A stretch of 64,000 bases of DNA from Anthopleura xanthogrammica (taxonomy: Eukaryota; Cnidaria; Anthozoa; Actiniaria; Actiniidae), in contig OZ025207.1 in NCBI GenBank assembly GCA_964019055.1, positions 25,453,617 through 25,517,616 of the forward strand, written 5' to 3'. Under the pieces are notes generated by a model that was given only the letters and a program-made list of their open reading frames with translations, was not told the DNA's origin and searched no databases. Both the position numbers and the translations under genes were made by a program. Shown one piece after another: positions 13,401 to 23,744 of this stretch. Within the stretch, counting starts at the first letter, position 1, and every line of letters begins with the position of its first letter.

Positions 13401-15166
13401 TGGGGTTATGTACAACATTATGATGTACTGTATATACTACTCAAGTTTAGATCCCTATACAGTAAAGGTATTAGTAAAATATAGACCCCTAGCAAATGAC
13501 CTCAAAGCAGCTCAATACTCCCGTTTCGAGTTCTCTTTTACGCTGTGTTAGCCTCAATTGTGCGTAAATTATGCAGAAATTTAGATAAAACTCGTGAAAT
13601 TTCAAAGTATTTTTATTGTCTTCTTTACACACAGATCTCTTGAATTTCCACGGGCTGTTACTGAATAAAAGAATATATTACACGGTTTTGAGGCTAACAC
13701 AGCGTAAAAGAGAACTCGAAACGGGAGTATTTGGAGAACAAAACAGAAAAAAATTAAATCTCCTGAAAATAGACCATTTTCAAGATGTGCGGGCCCCTTC
13801 AAAAATATTGCAGACGCAGACATGATCTCGAGGCCTTTTTCGGGCAGTGTAAATAGCCTGCATGATCTTGGCCGAAAATGCCTCTTTTCCATGTGATATC
13901 CCCTGCGATATTTTTTAAAGCACTTGTGCATCTCAAAAATGGTCTATTGGGAACCTTGTATTGTTTTGTCCTCCAAATTGAGCTGCATTCCAAAGTGCTG
14001 CAAAGGGTCTACATCCCAGAGCTCAACAAATGGGACTATCCCCCCCCCCCCCCCCCGATAATGGCTATATGAAGTATCTCTTACGCAATTTGAATCAAGT
14101 CTTACCTTCAGCTTTGAGTTCTGCAATATTATTTTGGTGTTCATAGAGAAGATGTTTCACTTTTTGTTTATAGACTTTGATCTCTACTTGGTGTCTTTCC
14201 TCAGCCTCCTCCATCTCCCTGTCTTTGTTTCTAAGCTCTGCTTTTGTTTCTTCATGTTGTCTTTTAGTGATTTCCCAAAAAGTGTTCACTTTGTCTCTCT
14301 CTAGTTGGAAATAATTTCTTTCTTCTCTTTCTCGGTCTAGTTCTTCTCTCAGCCTTACAATATGTTCCTCAAGCTAAAGTAAAGATTTTGTGGGAATGAT
14401 CATAAGTACAGTAACTTGAAAACTGTGTAATAAAAGGGGAAGCATGTGTGGTATAGCGGTGAGAGTGCTCGCCTCTCACCAATGTGACCCAGGTTCAAGC
14501 CCCACTACTGGCTTGGTGTAGTATGTGAGTAAAGTTGCTATGCAGTTGTGCAATTTTGTAATCACTCATCTGATTTCAGACCAAATTGCACTCCACTCAG
14601 TTCAATTACCATTATATATATTGTTTTATGATTGTTGAAGTAGTTCATCTATAATAATGATATTAAGCTTACCAACCTACACTTAATTTGACTGATATCA
14701 AAGTTGTTCACAAAAATAACATGTGTTGACATGTATGTGTAGAGCATTATACCTGTTCCTTGGTCATTTCTTCAGTACTAATCCCATCGACTATGGTGGG
14801 TGTCTTGGACTTCGCAGACTTCTTTTTCCCCTTCTTTTTCCCGCTCTTCTTCTTTGGAGGCTGAAACACCAACACATTCTTCCATTAGGCGCCGAATTTC
14901 TTAAACAACTTGTAAACTACCGCTTAAAGTTTTACTTAAAACCGTTCAAAATGTCATTTAAGTAAGACATTTATATCTACCATAGTTTTTTTGTGTAGGG
15001 AGCTATAAATGAAAATTTGCTTCGTAACTTTTCAACGTTGCTTTTGATAGAGAAAGACAACAACTGACTTCAAAACAGAGGCTGAGAATAAACGTAAATT
15101 ACAGTAATAAAACCACGACCCTTTTACGATAAGACTTAGCTAAAGCGTTTATAGGTTACTTACCAT
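4423..15166 (-). CDS. GAS8: Dynein regulatory complex subunit 4 (growth arrest-specific protein 8)
   Basis: Coiled-coil subunit of the nexin-dynein regulatory complex in motile cilia, where the family links doublet microtubules and controls dynein. Exons in transcription order: 15164-15166, 14753-14860, 14106-14373, 13217-13296, 12657-12713, 11590-11644, 10913-11001, 9375-9491, 8219-8350, 7815-7850, 7236-7322, 6455-6586, 6061-6138, 4978-5043, 4423-4572. All junctions are GT-AG and all phases agree, giving 485 residues (human 478). Diagnostic stretches are a Lys-rich start, [67 protein letters not shown] and [12 protein letters not shown] before the TAG. The first coding exon is the ATG alone. 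AATAAA occurs at 4346-4351 on this strand. The gene is head to head with SIAE. Confidence 0.97.
4843..4930. mobile_element. MITE fragment, AATAGACCC / AGCTCAATTTGGAGGACAAA family
   Basis: Begins AATAGACCC and contains CAGCTCAATTTGGAGGACAA, shared with copies at 11734, 13480-14015, 23385 and 33058. It lies in the intron between DRC4 exons 14 and 15. Confidence 0.7.
5175..5345 (+). mobile_element. Decayed tRNA-derived SINE
   Basis: A B-box-like GGTTCGAGCCC at about 5228 is followed by CACATGTGA and a tail with TTCTCCGGGTTCTCCGG, the same layout as other SINE copies in the window. Confidence 0.55.
5653..5985 (-). mobile_element. Inverted-repeat element with GCATGCGCA ends, copy 1
   Basis: About 335 bp matching 10088-10419 in the opposite orientation. 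The ends (ACACGCGTGAAAAACG and ACTAGAGAAAAACG) are imperfect inverted repeats that include GCATGCGC. A more diverged relative lies at 33790-34020. There is no coding capacity, so it is probably a MITE. Confidence 0.75.
6735..6880 (-). mobile_element. SINE tail fragment
   Basis: Contains the segment GAATTGGAATTTGGAAG followed by TTGATTTTTGAGGAGG, which is the tail of the SINE at 18590-18818 in the same orientation. Confidence 0.6.
6922..7140 (+). mobile_element. tRNA-derived SINE, family 2, copy 1
   Basis: The head resembles a tRNA, with an A-box-like GTTGGCTCAGATGG and the B box GGGTTCAAGCCC at 6975-6986. The body from CACTGAGGGTCTT onward is shared with 30330-30630 in inverse orientation. 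Confidence 0.75.
8464..8720 (+). mobile_element. Two nested or tandem decayed SINE fragments
   Basis: Two B-box-like motifs occur, AGGTTTGATTCC near 8482 and GGGTTCGATTCC near 8597, followed by the common tail with CTCCGGTTTTCCTC. Confidence 0.55.
8870..9026. mobile_element. hAT-like MITE
   Basis: Terminal inverted repeats CAGGGGCGGATCCAGG and CCTGGACCCGCCCCTG enclose about 125 bp with a C tract. CAGGGGCGG termini are typical of hAT-type elements. No clear 8-bp target duplication is visible. Confidence 0.7.
9517..9944. repeat. Tandem repeat, 150-bp period, about 2.9 units
   Basis: Units start at 9517, 9667 and 9817 with CAACAATGTGTTCATG. The first two are almost identical and the third is more diverged and incomplete. 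Each contains two internal copies of TTTTAGTGGACGTCAAA. The array starts 26 bases from the 3' splice site of DRC4 exon 8. Confidence 0.9.
10088..10419 (+). mobile_element. Inverted-repeat element with GCATGCGCA ends, copy 2
   Basis: Reverse-orientation partner of 5653-5985, with both ends intact (ACTAGAGAAAAACG at the left, CACGCGTGT at the right). Confidence 0.75.
10445..10590. repeat. Dispersed repeat with TTTCACTTGACGTCATTTCC, copy 1
   Basis: About 145 bp shared with two tandem copies at 18184-18330 and 18361-18500. A conserved internal block is TTCTTTCTGGCTGACAGCAC. Origin unknown; a SINE or MITE body is possible. Confidence 0.8.
11734..11850. mobile_element. MITE fragment, AATAGACCCCTTG family
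   Basis: Starts AATAGACCCCTTGGAGCAC and shares AATTTGGAGGACAAAACAA with the intact element at 33058-33197. Confidence 0.65.
12800..13085. repeat. Local direct duplication, about 100 bp
   Basis: TCAACAGCAGG, CAATGAAGTAG, TCTGTTGGT and GAGGAGTTCCCATG-like blocks recur in the same order about 180 bp apart, in the intron between DRC4 exons 4 and 5. Confidence 0.6.
13480..14015. mobile_element. Nested MITE complex
   Basis: The outer ends (ATAGACCCCTAGCAAATGAC at the left, GCTGCAAAGGGTCTA at the right) belong to the AATAGACCC family. Inside are a 43-bp perfect inverted repeat (13515-13557 with 13688-13730) and a complete copy of the AATAGACCATTTTC family at 13770-13949. The complex lies in the intron between DRC4 exons 3 and 4. 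Confidence 0.75.
14436..14600 (+). mobile_element. tRNA-derived SINE, family 1
   Basis: Head GGGGAAGCATGTGTGG, A-box-like TATAGCGGTGAGAG and B box GGTTCAAGCCC at 14492-14502, as in the inverse copy at 18590-18818. Confidence 0.75.
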
Positions 15167-15787
15167 GTTTTCAAGCTATTCAGTTACAAATTTCAAGCTT
15201 AAAATAATTTAAAAAATCGGTTTTTCTTGACGAGTATTGAGTTTTCTTTTCTCTATCGAACTCTGTCGAAGTAAATATGGCGATCAGTGTACTTGTTGTC
15301 ATAGTAACAAGAACATCATGAAATGAAGTCCCGGATGTTATACCGCTGATCATACTAAACTGATACCTTGGGCGCACTATTTCTCCAGCTGTTTTAATTT
15401 TTGGGGGAGGGGAGGGAGGTATTAAAATTTTGATTTACGATTTAAGCGTAGCAATTATAAAAAGGTTAATATTTTTGATGTTCTCTCAAATGCTGAAGAT
15501 AAAATTAACACGATTAAGGGAAGTAAAAAGAGTATTTGTGAAGATTCTTTTCAGTATTTTAGCTTTTTATGGTTGGGAAATTTTACCTCCCCTCCCCTAG
15601 CGAGTCCAACATAAACATCAGCAGGATTCTTCATTGTTCTTCTGTATCGTAGCTGCCCGATTTGAAGTCACGAGAACTTCACCTGGAACTTAAAGAACTT
15701 TTGAATTTTTGAATTTATCTTCAAAATACTCGGGGCTGTCTCTCTTTAAAGATATTTTCTGGGAATATAGTCCCAAAAGTTAGCAAG
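15167..15787. promoter_or_regulatory. Shared divergent promoter region of DRC4 and SIAE
   Basis: The two start codons are 621 bp apart on opposite strands, so regulatory sequence for both genes must overlap here. No TATA box or CpG-rich core is obvious. Confidence 0.6.
15295..15308. promoter_or_regulatory. X-box (RFX binding site) upstream of DRC4
   Basis: GTTGTCATAGTAAC fits the RFX consensus GTHNYYATRRNAAC at every position on both strands. It lies about 130 bp upstream of the DRC4 start codon. RFX factors activate motile-cilium genes across animals through this motif, which fits the job of DRC4. Confidence 0.75.
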
Positions 15788-18700
15788 ATGAAAGTCTCCA
15801 GGTATCACAATATTATATTTCTACTCGTAGCAGTTTCGTTCTTCCATGGCGTCAAGTCAAAACCAGTTGTAGCCGAAGATCCAAAGACGTTTCGTTTTGC
15901 CAATATGTATGGAGATCATATGGTTCTACAAAAAGCTCCCAATCATGCTATTGTTTGGGGATTTGGAGAAGTTGACCAGCAAGTTAATGTTGAACTATCT
16001 GGCAAGGTGTACATAACTAAAGTTACTTCAGGTAAGAAAGACTGATAGTCTGAAACATTCATAATTTATGGATTAGTTGGGCTCATTAATGCAAATTCTA
16101 AGTTTTATGAGAAGACATTCTTGGAGGCTCTCCTTTACAAACCAAAACTTTTTGGTCGCCTTCATGAAAATTCGCAGTGGATCCAGTTGATAGGCCCTTA
16201 GCTTCTCCACTGTATACTTTGTTGGCAAATATTTTTGATGTGCCCCTCCCCCGTAAGTGTTGGTTGTAAGTTGGTTGTAAGTGTTGGTTGTAAGTGTTGG
16301 TTGTAAGTGTTGGTTGTAAAGACTGCTGTCCTTCTCCTTTAAAATTCACATCCCCTACCCCTTCCTCTCCACCAACCTATAAATGCAGGGATGGCAGAGC
16401 ATTTTATAAAGGGGGGGGGGCTACTAAAACCATTCTCAAAAGTCGGAGAGGGGGGGCTATGTAATAGACTTTTTCTATGCAAAACTAAAATTAGCACAAA
16501 ATAAGATCTCATTTTTGTAAATATATATAGTGGGGCTTTTCAGACTCCTGAATTCCCCCCCCCCCCCCCTAACACTTTGGGAAATCCTAGATATGACCCA
16601 CTGATGTTTTCCCATTTCAGACCACATGTCATTCTCTTGGGAATTCTTTGATTTTTTGTTTGAGTTGTATCCAATCATATGAAAATTCATATGCCTTCTC
16701 ATATATGCAATGGTTCTAAACCAAGAAATGGTTAGCCCAAGTTAAAAAGAAATGTATTTTTAAAAAATGTTAAATTTATTTTGTGTTTTGTCGCAGGTCT
16801 CCAGGGAGCTGGTGTGTGGAAAGTAACTTTAGATGTTCAAAAAGCAGGAGGTCCATTCACCATTACTGCCTCTTCTAAAGTCAATGGCACAGTTCAGAAT
16901 GCAGCTTTGAAAGATGTGTATTTTGGGGATGTTTGGGTCTGTAGTGGTCAGAGTAACATGCAATTTTCTGTAACAATGGTAAATATATTTCAATTTGTTG
17001 ATTATTTACCCATTATTGCAGCATGTAGTGCAAAAATAAGACCAGATTTAATATATACGTATTCGCATTTGCATACTTCTGTTCGCAAGCATTTTGCTGC
17101 CAAATGAGTTTTTACATGCCTCATTTGGTAAAACCAGCCAGCTTAATTCACTTCAAAATGTGTCAGTTTAACATACAAAAGCTGTGATGCACAAATTAAA
17201 GTATGTGTTTGAATACATTAAATTTGGTCATGCTTTTGCACGTTGCACTGCAATCTTAGCTTTGTCATCCTCTTCCACAATCAGCAAATTTATGAGCTTT
17301 TCTCAGTATTCCTAAATTACTAAAACAGCAAAATAATCATCATATCTGGAAAGAGCATGTTAAAATGGAAAGGAAATGAATGAAATGACTCAGTTAAAAA
17401 CTAGTGAAGATAAAAAATTTTTTAAAGTGTGAATGTTGTAAGAAATTTACCTTTACTGTTAGCGATCAAGGCATCTCTTGTCTACCAATAAATAAATAAT
17501 TTTTTTCCAAAATTTCGATTTTTGAAAATTCATATCTTTGCGAGTTTCAAACATATACTTCAAACTTCACAGTTTTACTAATTTTAACAACCTTTTCCAG
17601 CTGTGGTAATTAACCACATAAAAAATGAGCAAGGGGATTGGGGGCAAGTTCGTCATCTGAGAAAGCTTGTCATTAATATCATTAGTAAGCCTTCTTTAAA
17701 AATGTCTTCAAATTTGCGAAATGTTTACAAAGAAATGTATGGTTTGAAGTGACACTGTTTCTTTAGAATCCAATCTGCTCACATATAACGCCAAGTCTGA
17801 AAATCCTACCTGGGTGGCATTTTGATGAGTAACGAGTGCTCTCACTACTATGCAACCCTTGATTTACTAATCCTGAGCTTAAGATAATGACATATTAACC
17901 AGTGATCATCACTGCATGTTGGTTTTAGGCTGTTAATGTAACAGAAGCTGCAAAAGAAGCAGACAACTACCCTGAGATAAGACTCTTTACTGCCTTCCAA
18001 GTTCAGTCAGATACTCCACTCTATGAATTGAGTGTCGTTCAACAACAATGGTCAGTTGCATCATCAGGTAATGAAATATGTGACAATAATAATAGAAATA
18101 TGTAGACCTACAAAATCACCATTTGTTTGTGAGGGGAGGAGGGTACGTACTTGGGTATTTTTGGAGCTACACCCTCCCCAGGTATTGCTTGGTTTCACTT
18201 GATGTCATTTTCTGTCTCGTGGAACATTCATCAGCTGAATCATAAGTTTTCAATAGAATTCTTTCTGGCTGACAGCACATGGTGGTCAGTGTTTGACCAC
18301 CATTTGGAGCAGATAATGAAATTCCAAGACTTAGCTGATTGAAACCCTGCATGGATCTATAGCTGGGTTTCACTTGACGTCATTTCCTGTCTCGTGCGGA
18401 ATGTTCATCAGCTGAATCACAAGTTTTCAGTAGAATTCTTTCTGGCTGACAGCACATGGTGGTCAGTGTTTTGACCACCATTTGGAGCAGATAATAAGAT
18501 TTAATTACAGTGTGACTACTATAACCCGAACCACTTAGACAGAAAGAACCAAAAAAACACTCCTTGTTTTTACGAGGGTAGCACTAAATAGCCAGTGGCT
18601 GACAAACCTGTGGCCCTCGTTCCATGATCGAATTGGAATTTAGAAGTTGATTTTTGTGGAGGGAGGAAAACCGGAGAACGCGGAGAAAAACCCTCGAAGC

Positions 18701-21700
18701 ACAGGAGAGAACCAACTAGAAACTCTACTCACATACAACACCGAGCCCGGCGGGACTCGAACTCGGGTCGCCTTGGTGAGAGTCGAGCACTCTAACCGCT
18801 ATGCCACCTGTGCTTCCCAGTTCAAGCAAAATGTATTCAAACTTTGGAATGCATTGTTTAAGTTGCCCTGGTTATGGTAGTTACATTGTACCAACTTTCA
18901 TCAACTGATTGAAATCTAGCAATTGAAAGAGCTGCTTTTTTTTCCTTGTAGCTTCTGTCAATGGAGGAGCTTGGAAATACTTCTCAGCTGTTTGCTGGTT
19001 CTTTGCTAAGAACCTGTATGACAGATATAAATATCCCATTGGCTTGATCGCTACTGACTGGGGTGGCACAGCAATAGAAGTATGGTCTTCCTCAGATGCC
19101 TTAGCAACATGTAACATAACAGAAGAAGCACTTCAGCATCAAGAAAGGTAAATGGACTACTTCGAAGATGCGGCGGCCATCTTGAATTGAATTAATGAAA
19201 ATAACTTTTTACGAGATGCCGGGGGTACACGTAGGATCTGATGAAGAAATAAACAAATCCTGGGTTTCTCTGACCCTATCATGCTGGTTAAGTGACAAGA
19301 ATTTCATTTTTCTACGTAGTATTAGTCATTATTTGCACATCTTGAATCGCAATGCATTTTAGGGCGTCTAGGGGGCAAAAGAAAACAAAAATGTCGGATA
19401 AAATAGAGAGTTTCATTTATTTGTCTTTCTTTCGTGTCCATCTTCTTAATTCATCTCTTGTCAAGTCGTCTAGGGGTGAAACATTAATTTTAATCGACGC
19501 CATAAGTGTAACAAAGGTTTGTATATTTGCCCCCTACCAAAATGGCTGCCGTATCGTCGAAGTAGTCCATCAGTGATAGTTGTTTATCTGAGCCCTGCTT
19601 TTGCTGTGCTGTAATAATTGACATTATTTAGAAAGGGTAACACGTTACAGTTGTCAACATAGCATTGATAAGTTTGTGACCCTCTATGTTTAACTTCTCT
19701 AAGTGAACCTAACCTCTCTAACAAAGCCCAGGCACGACCCGCTTGTTATTGTAATTAAAAACGAAAGAGAAAAAAATAAAGACACCATAATAGTAATAAT
19801 AATAATAAACTTTATTTATATCCCTAAGGATATGATAACTAGCGGTAAGCTAGTGTGGGCTGCGTCGGTGTTTCTAATGAAACAGTTGTGATAAAAAAGT
19901 TAAATTTTACACCGTAAAAAATAAGAGAGATCACTTACTAAATCTCTCTTATTTTTTACGGTGTAAAATTTAACTTTTTTATCACAACTGTTTATTTATA
20001 TCCCATTTATTTATTTTATTTATTTTTATTTATTAGGTTTCTTGCCCCCGAGGAAGAGGTTTTCGCCCCAACTCCATCCAAGCCATCTGTCCTATACAAC
20101 GCAATGATTCATCCCTTATTAAACATGACCATATATGGAGCCATATGGTACCAGGGCGAGGCTAATGCTAATGCCCCTAATACCTATAACTGTACATTTC
20201 CCGCCATGATTGATGACTGGCGCCAGAAATGGTATGACGGCACTGATGGCTACACTGATCCACAGTTTCCTTTCGGATTTGTCCAGGTAAGTAAGGTAGA
20301 ACCTCTTTTAACTGACCAGTTATTGAACGACCAACCTCTATTTAGCGACCAGTTGTCAAACCTCCACAGTTCCCATTCGGATTTGTCAAGGTAAGTTATG
20401 TAGAACCTCTTTTGACCGACCAGTTATTGAACGACCAAACCTCTATTAAGCAACCAGTTGTCTCAAAAAAAATTTCCACTCAAGTAATTTTTACCTTTAT
20501 TAATCGGCCAAACTCCACTTTGCAGTCAATAGAAATTTTGCACCATCATATGTGACAGCAGCCATTTTAGATGGCAGGAGGAATACCATCACTTTTTATG
20601 AGAAACATTTCAATTCCAGAAGGATCAAAGATGGCGCGCTGTTTTGTTCTATTTGTTAATAGAACTGTTTGTTCGTTCTTTTCACCCTTCACAAAAAAAA
20701 CATTCTAAAATTCAGCTTGATCATGGTTGTGACTCCTTAGGTTCATTATCCACCCACCAACTCCAGACGTCTGGCATTTTGGCTTCCATGCATCCTTGTC
20801 AATGAAACTTACAACGGGCTGAGTTCATTCCGATCGCATTCCCTTATCGCTCGTGATCGGAATGAACTCAGCCTATCATTAATTTGATTGACAGAAGCCA
20901 AAATGCCAGTTGTATTGGGTCGGTAGGTTGCAGAAATATGAAATGCGCTGTAAAGGCTACACTAAATAGGAACGATTACAGCTAATTTACGTCACGCGTG
21001 ACCAGTAACTCATAACATTTATATTTTACAAATATTGTTTTTGATGCTGATACTTAGCGATGTGGTTGGGAAGTGAATTCTTTTGGTAAATATTTCACAA
21101 TCATTCATGAAACTGGGTCCAAAACCTATTTTTTAACTGAATTTTTTTTGAATATCGAAGCCGTTGATCGGAGATTTGAAATGTTAATATGAAGACTTCA
21201 AAACTACATTTGAATTCTCGGATTTACTGGTCACGCGTGACGTAAATTAGCTGTAATTAACTGTAATAAGTTGAAAGTCATATTTTTTTTTCTATCTAGC
21301 TGTCAAGTTACGGCACCGACCCAAAATTCATTGGTGGATTTCCCGTCATTCGCTGGGCGCAGACAGCCAATTATGGCTACGTACCCAATTCACGCATGCG
21401 CAATGTGTTCATGGCAGTATCGATGGATTTGGGCAACGCGTCATCACCCTGGGGTAGCATTCACCCTAATGATAAACAAGATGTTGGATATCGTTTGGCT
21501 TTATCGGGTCGTGCCATTGCGTACTCGGATCCCGTATATCATACGGGTCCCGTACCAGTCAGAGTGTTTGCCCATTATAGCCTTATGGGAGGGTGGATGG
21601 TCGATATTTTGTATACTGAAGTTGGAAAGGATGGAATTGATATTAAATCAAGAAATGGCTTTGAGGTAGGACACTCAATTATAACGTTAATAATAATACT

Positions 21701-22434
21701 TTATTCAAATAAAAATTACAAATATATTTGAAATGGTGAATCTTGAGGATATCCCTTTGCGCCCAAGCTAAAGAGGTCTATAATTGGGGGGACCCGGCTT
21801 TCCAGGCCCCTCTCCCTGCTACGACCCTCAGTGCTTGCAACGATAGTCCCCTTTGCATTGAAGCGAACCTTGATGTGACCTTGCAATGATAGAGACATGT
21901 GGATGATAGCTGTTATTACAGTTGAGCCCGCAATGAGATATTCTTTTGTTTTAAGAATCATACAAGTGAGGCTATCGGGTCGATACAGTGTCTGTTGTCT
22001 CATTTGCATCTCATTTGCATGCATCCATAATAACTGCTATTGTCCAAGGTGTTAAAAAAGGTCTTTATCATTGCCTCATTCACCTTATGTCTCGCTTCAA
22101 TGCAAAGAAAAAGCACCCTCACAAGATGGCGAAGGGAACCATGAAGGGGACTATTATGAAAATAAATATATTTATTTAACGAATTTTATTTGTGCTTTTA
22201 TTTTTGTAGTATTACTGTGAATCTCCCAGTGCTGCTGCGTGGGTCGATGCACAGATCACCAGCAGTTCATTCTACAAAGTCAGCCTGTTTGGCATGTGCC
22301 CGGCGGGGACTGGGGACGTGGCGGGAATTCGTTACGCGTGGCGTCAAGATCCTTGTCCATTCAAAGGATGCGCGGTGTACAGCAAGGCTGAGGGACTTCC
22401 AAGTGGGCCTTTTATAAAATATGCCCCATTCTAA
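15788..22434 (+). CDS. SIAE: Sialate O-acetylesterase
   Basis: Secreted or lysosomal SGNH-type esterase that removes O-acetyl groups from sialic acids. Exons: 15788-16031, 16797-16978, 17929-18067, 18952-19147, 20037-20286, 21300-21665, 22210-22434. Phases agree throughout, giving 533 residues (human 523). The N-terminus is a signal peptide (hydrophobic IIFLLVAVSFF, then a likely cleavage near GVKS). Conserved blocks are GDHMVLQ, the nucleophile motif GQSNMQFSV in exon 2, GLIATDWGGTAIEVWSS, IYGAIWYQGEANA, and SIHPNDKQDVGYRL with the catalytic Asp/His region in exon 6. The protein ends KYAPF at a TAA. Catalytic residues appear intact. Introns carry a SINE, several MITEs and a perfect 52-bp inverted repeat just before exon 5. 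Confidence 0.97.
16255..16320. repeat. Short minisatellite, GTGTTGGTTGTAA units
   Basis: About five head-to-tail copies of a 13-14 bp unit in SIAE intron 1. Confidence 0.85.
18184..18500. repeat. Two tandem copies of the TTTCACTTGACGTCATTTCC repeat
   Basis: Units 18184-18330 and 18361-18500 are over 90% alike by eye and match 10445-10590. They lie in the intron between SIAE exons 3 and 4. Confidence 0.8.
18590..18818 (-). mobile_element. tRNA-derived SINE, family 1, best-preserved copy
   Basis: Read on the minus strand, it starts GGGAAGCACAGGTGGCATAG, has a tRNA-like A box (TGGCATAGCGG) and B box (AGTTCGAGTCCCG), and ends with a body containing GGTTTTCCTCCCTCCAC and AATTCCAATTCGATC. Layout and length are typical of a tRNA-derived SINE. 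Confidence 0.8.
19880..19993. repeat. Perfect 52-bp inverted repeat with 10-bp loop
   Basis: Arms 19880-19931 and 19942-19993 are exact reverse complements. The sequence TTTATTTATATCCC occurs on both sides (about 19811 and 19990). The structure ends 43 bp before SIAE exon 5. Confidence 0.9.
20757..20954. mobile_element. MITE fragment related to 23745-24334
   Basis: Shares CCAGACGTCTGGC, GCTTCC and GAGTTCATTCCGATCG with the larger element, and ends in GAAATGCGCTGTAA. Confidence 0.65.
20975..21257. mobile_element. MITE with perfect 34-bp terminal inverted repeats
   Basis: 20975-21008 and 21224-21257 are exact reverse complements starting ATTACAGCTAATTTACG and containing the palindrome-like CACGCGTG. 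The element is 283 bp, in the intron before SIAE exon 6. Confidence 0.85.
21845..22160. mobile_element. MITE related to 49224-49433
   Basis: The ends CGATAGTCCCCTTTGCATTG and GAAGGGGACTATTATG are inverted-repeat-like, with internal CGCTTCAATGCAAAG shared with the intronic element of the SLC22 gene. Confidence 0.5.
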
Positions 22435-23007
22435 AAAGCAACACATGCAGAAAATCAAACAAGATGGACTCATTTTTACGCATGAAGGAAGATATAGCTT
22501 CTAGATGATTTCCACATTTGCCGATTCACTTTTCAGTGATTTGTGATTTCCAATGATTTTCCAACTTAAAACCCAATTTTTATCGGACTTAAAAGCAATC
22601 TCTGGACTGACCAAACTTCAATCACAGCACGGTTGTTTCACAGATTGAATGGAAATTTTGCATGTTGGGTTTTACGGAGAACAGTGCTTGGGAAGCATTG
22701 AAAAAATAACGGGACTTTTTTTTTGGAATAACAGAAATATTTTAACATTTCTAGAGAGCACAATAATCAAATAATTGAAATTCGAATGTTCATTTTGAGA
22801 AAGCAAAGTACATCACAACATTTTGAACCTTGCTCGAAATTTATGGGTAAGATTGGAGGCAATCACCCAATATTTTGCCATTGGTTTTCCCTAAAACACC
22901 GCCATGAGTAAGCGCGTGTTGTACTCGTTTCCAGTTTTCCGCGCAATTTGAAAAGACCAATTAAAAGCAAGTTTTTGCAGAGATTTTAGAGGTGTGTAAT
23001 TTTTTAT

Positions 23008-23305
23008 GGGGAGTCAGGATGGCGCGGTGGTAAAACGCTCGCCTCTCGCCTCTGAGGTCCAGGGTTCAATCCCCAGTCTCCACATGTGAGCTTGAGTTGG
23101 TCGTTCGTCTTTCTGACTCCGAGGGTTTTTTCCGGCTTTCCGGTTTTTCCTCACTCCTTTCAAACCGACCCTAACTAATTCAAAGTTAGAGCTGTGCTCC
23201 GGGGTCATACATGAACTGTATAGTGGCTGCCAGAGGCGCCTTCTCATGCTTTCAGTTCGACCCCGGCCTTTGAGCTGCGCCGCTTCTGTACTTCCGGTGG
23301 TGATT
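23008..23305 (+). mobile_element. tRNA-derived SINE, family 3
   Basis: Head GGGGAGTCAGGATGGCGCGG with the B box GGGTTCAATCCCC at 23062-23074 and a body of about 200 bp ending near CGGTGGTGATTAGAG. It lacks the tail of family 1 but has the same CTCCGAGGGTTTTTTCCGG block. Confidence 0.75.
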
Positions 23306-23744
23306 AGAGATGACAAGTTTTTTTTTTATGGAAGAAATAAAAGAAGATTAATTTTGATTTGTATTTTTCAGTACAGGAGGTCCCTTTCACGTAACGTCAA
23401 AGCAGCTCAATTTGTCATCCAAATTGAGCTGCGTTCCGTGGTCTTTACAGTGAGACGCGCCTAACCGTGGCTGCGCAATTAATTTTTAAACTCGCTCAAT
23501 TATTTCAACTTGGCATGTTTTTTCTCCTTTCTGTTGCAAATATAAATAAAATCTTTGCTGATACGACTTTGACCTCGCGTGAAAATGTACAAATTCTCGT
23601 TGTACTTGTAAAAATACTTGTAAAAAATTTAGTTGGGTGGCCACGGTACCGGCTAGGCGTGTCGCACTATAATCATATCAAAGAAACTGATATCTTCCAT
23701 ATTATATAATAAAAGCCTCGCAATTCATGATCACCTGCCTTCAC

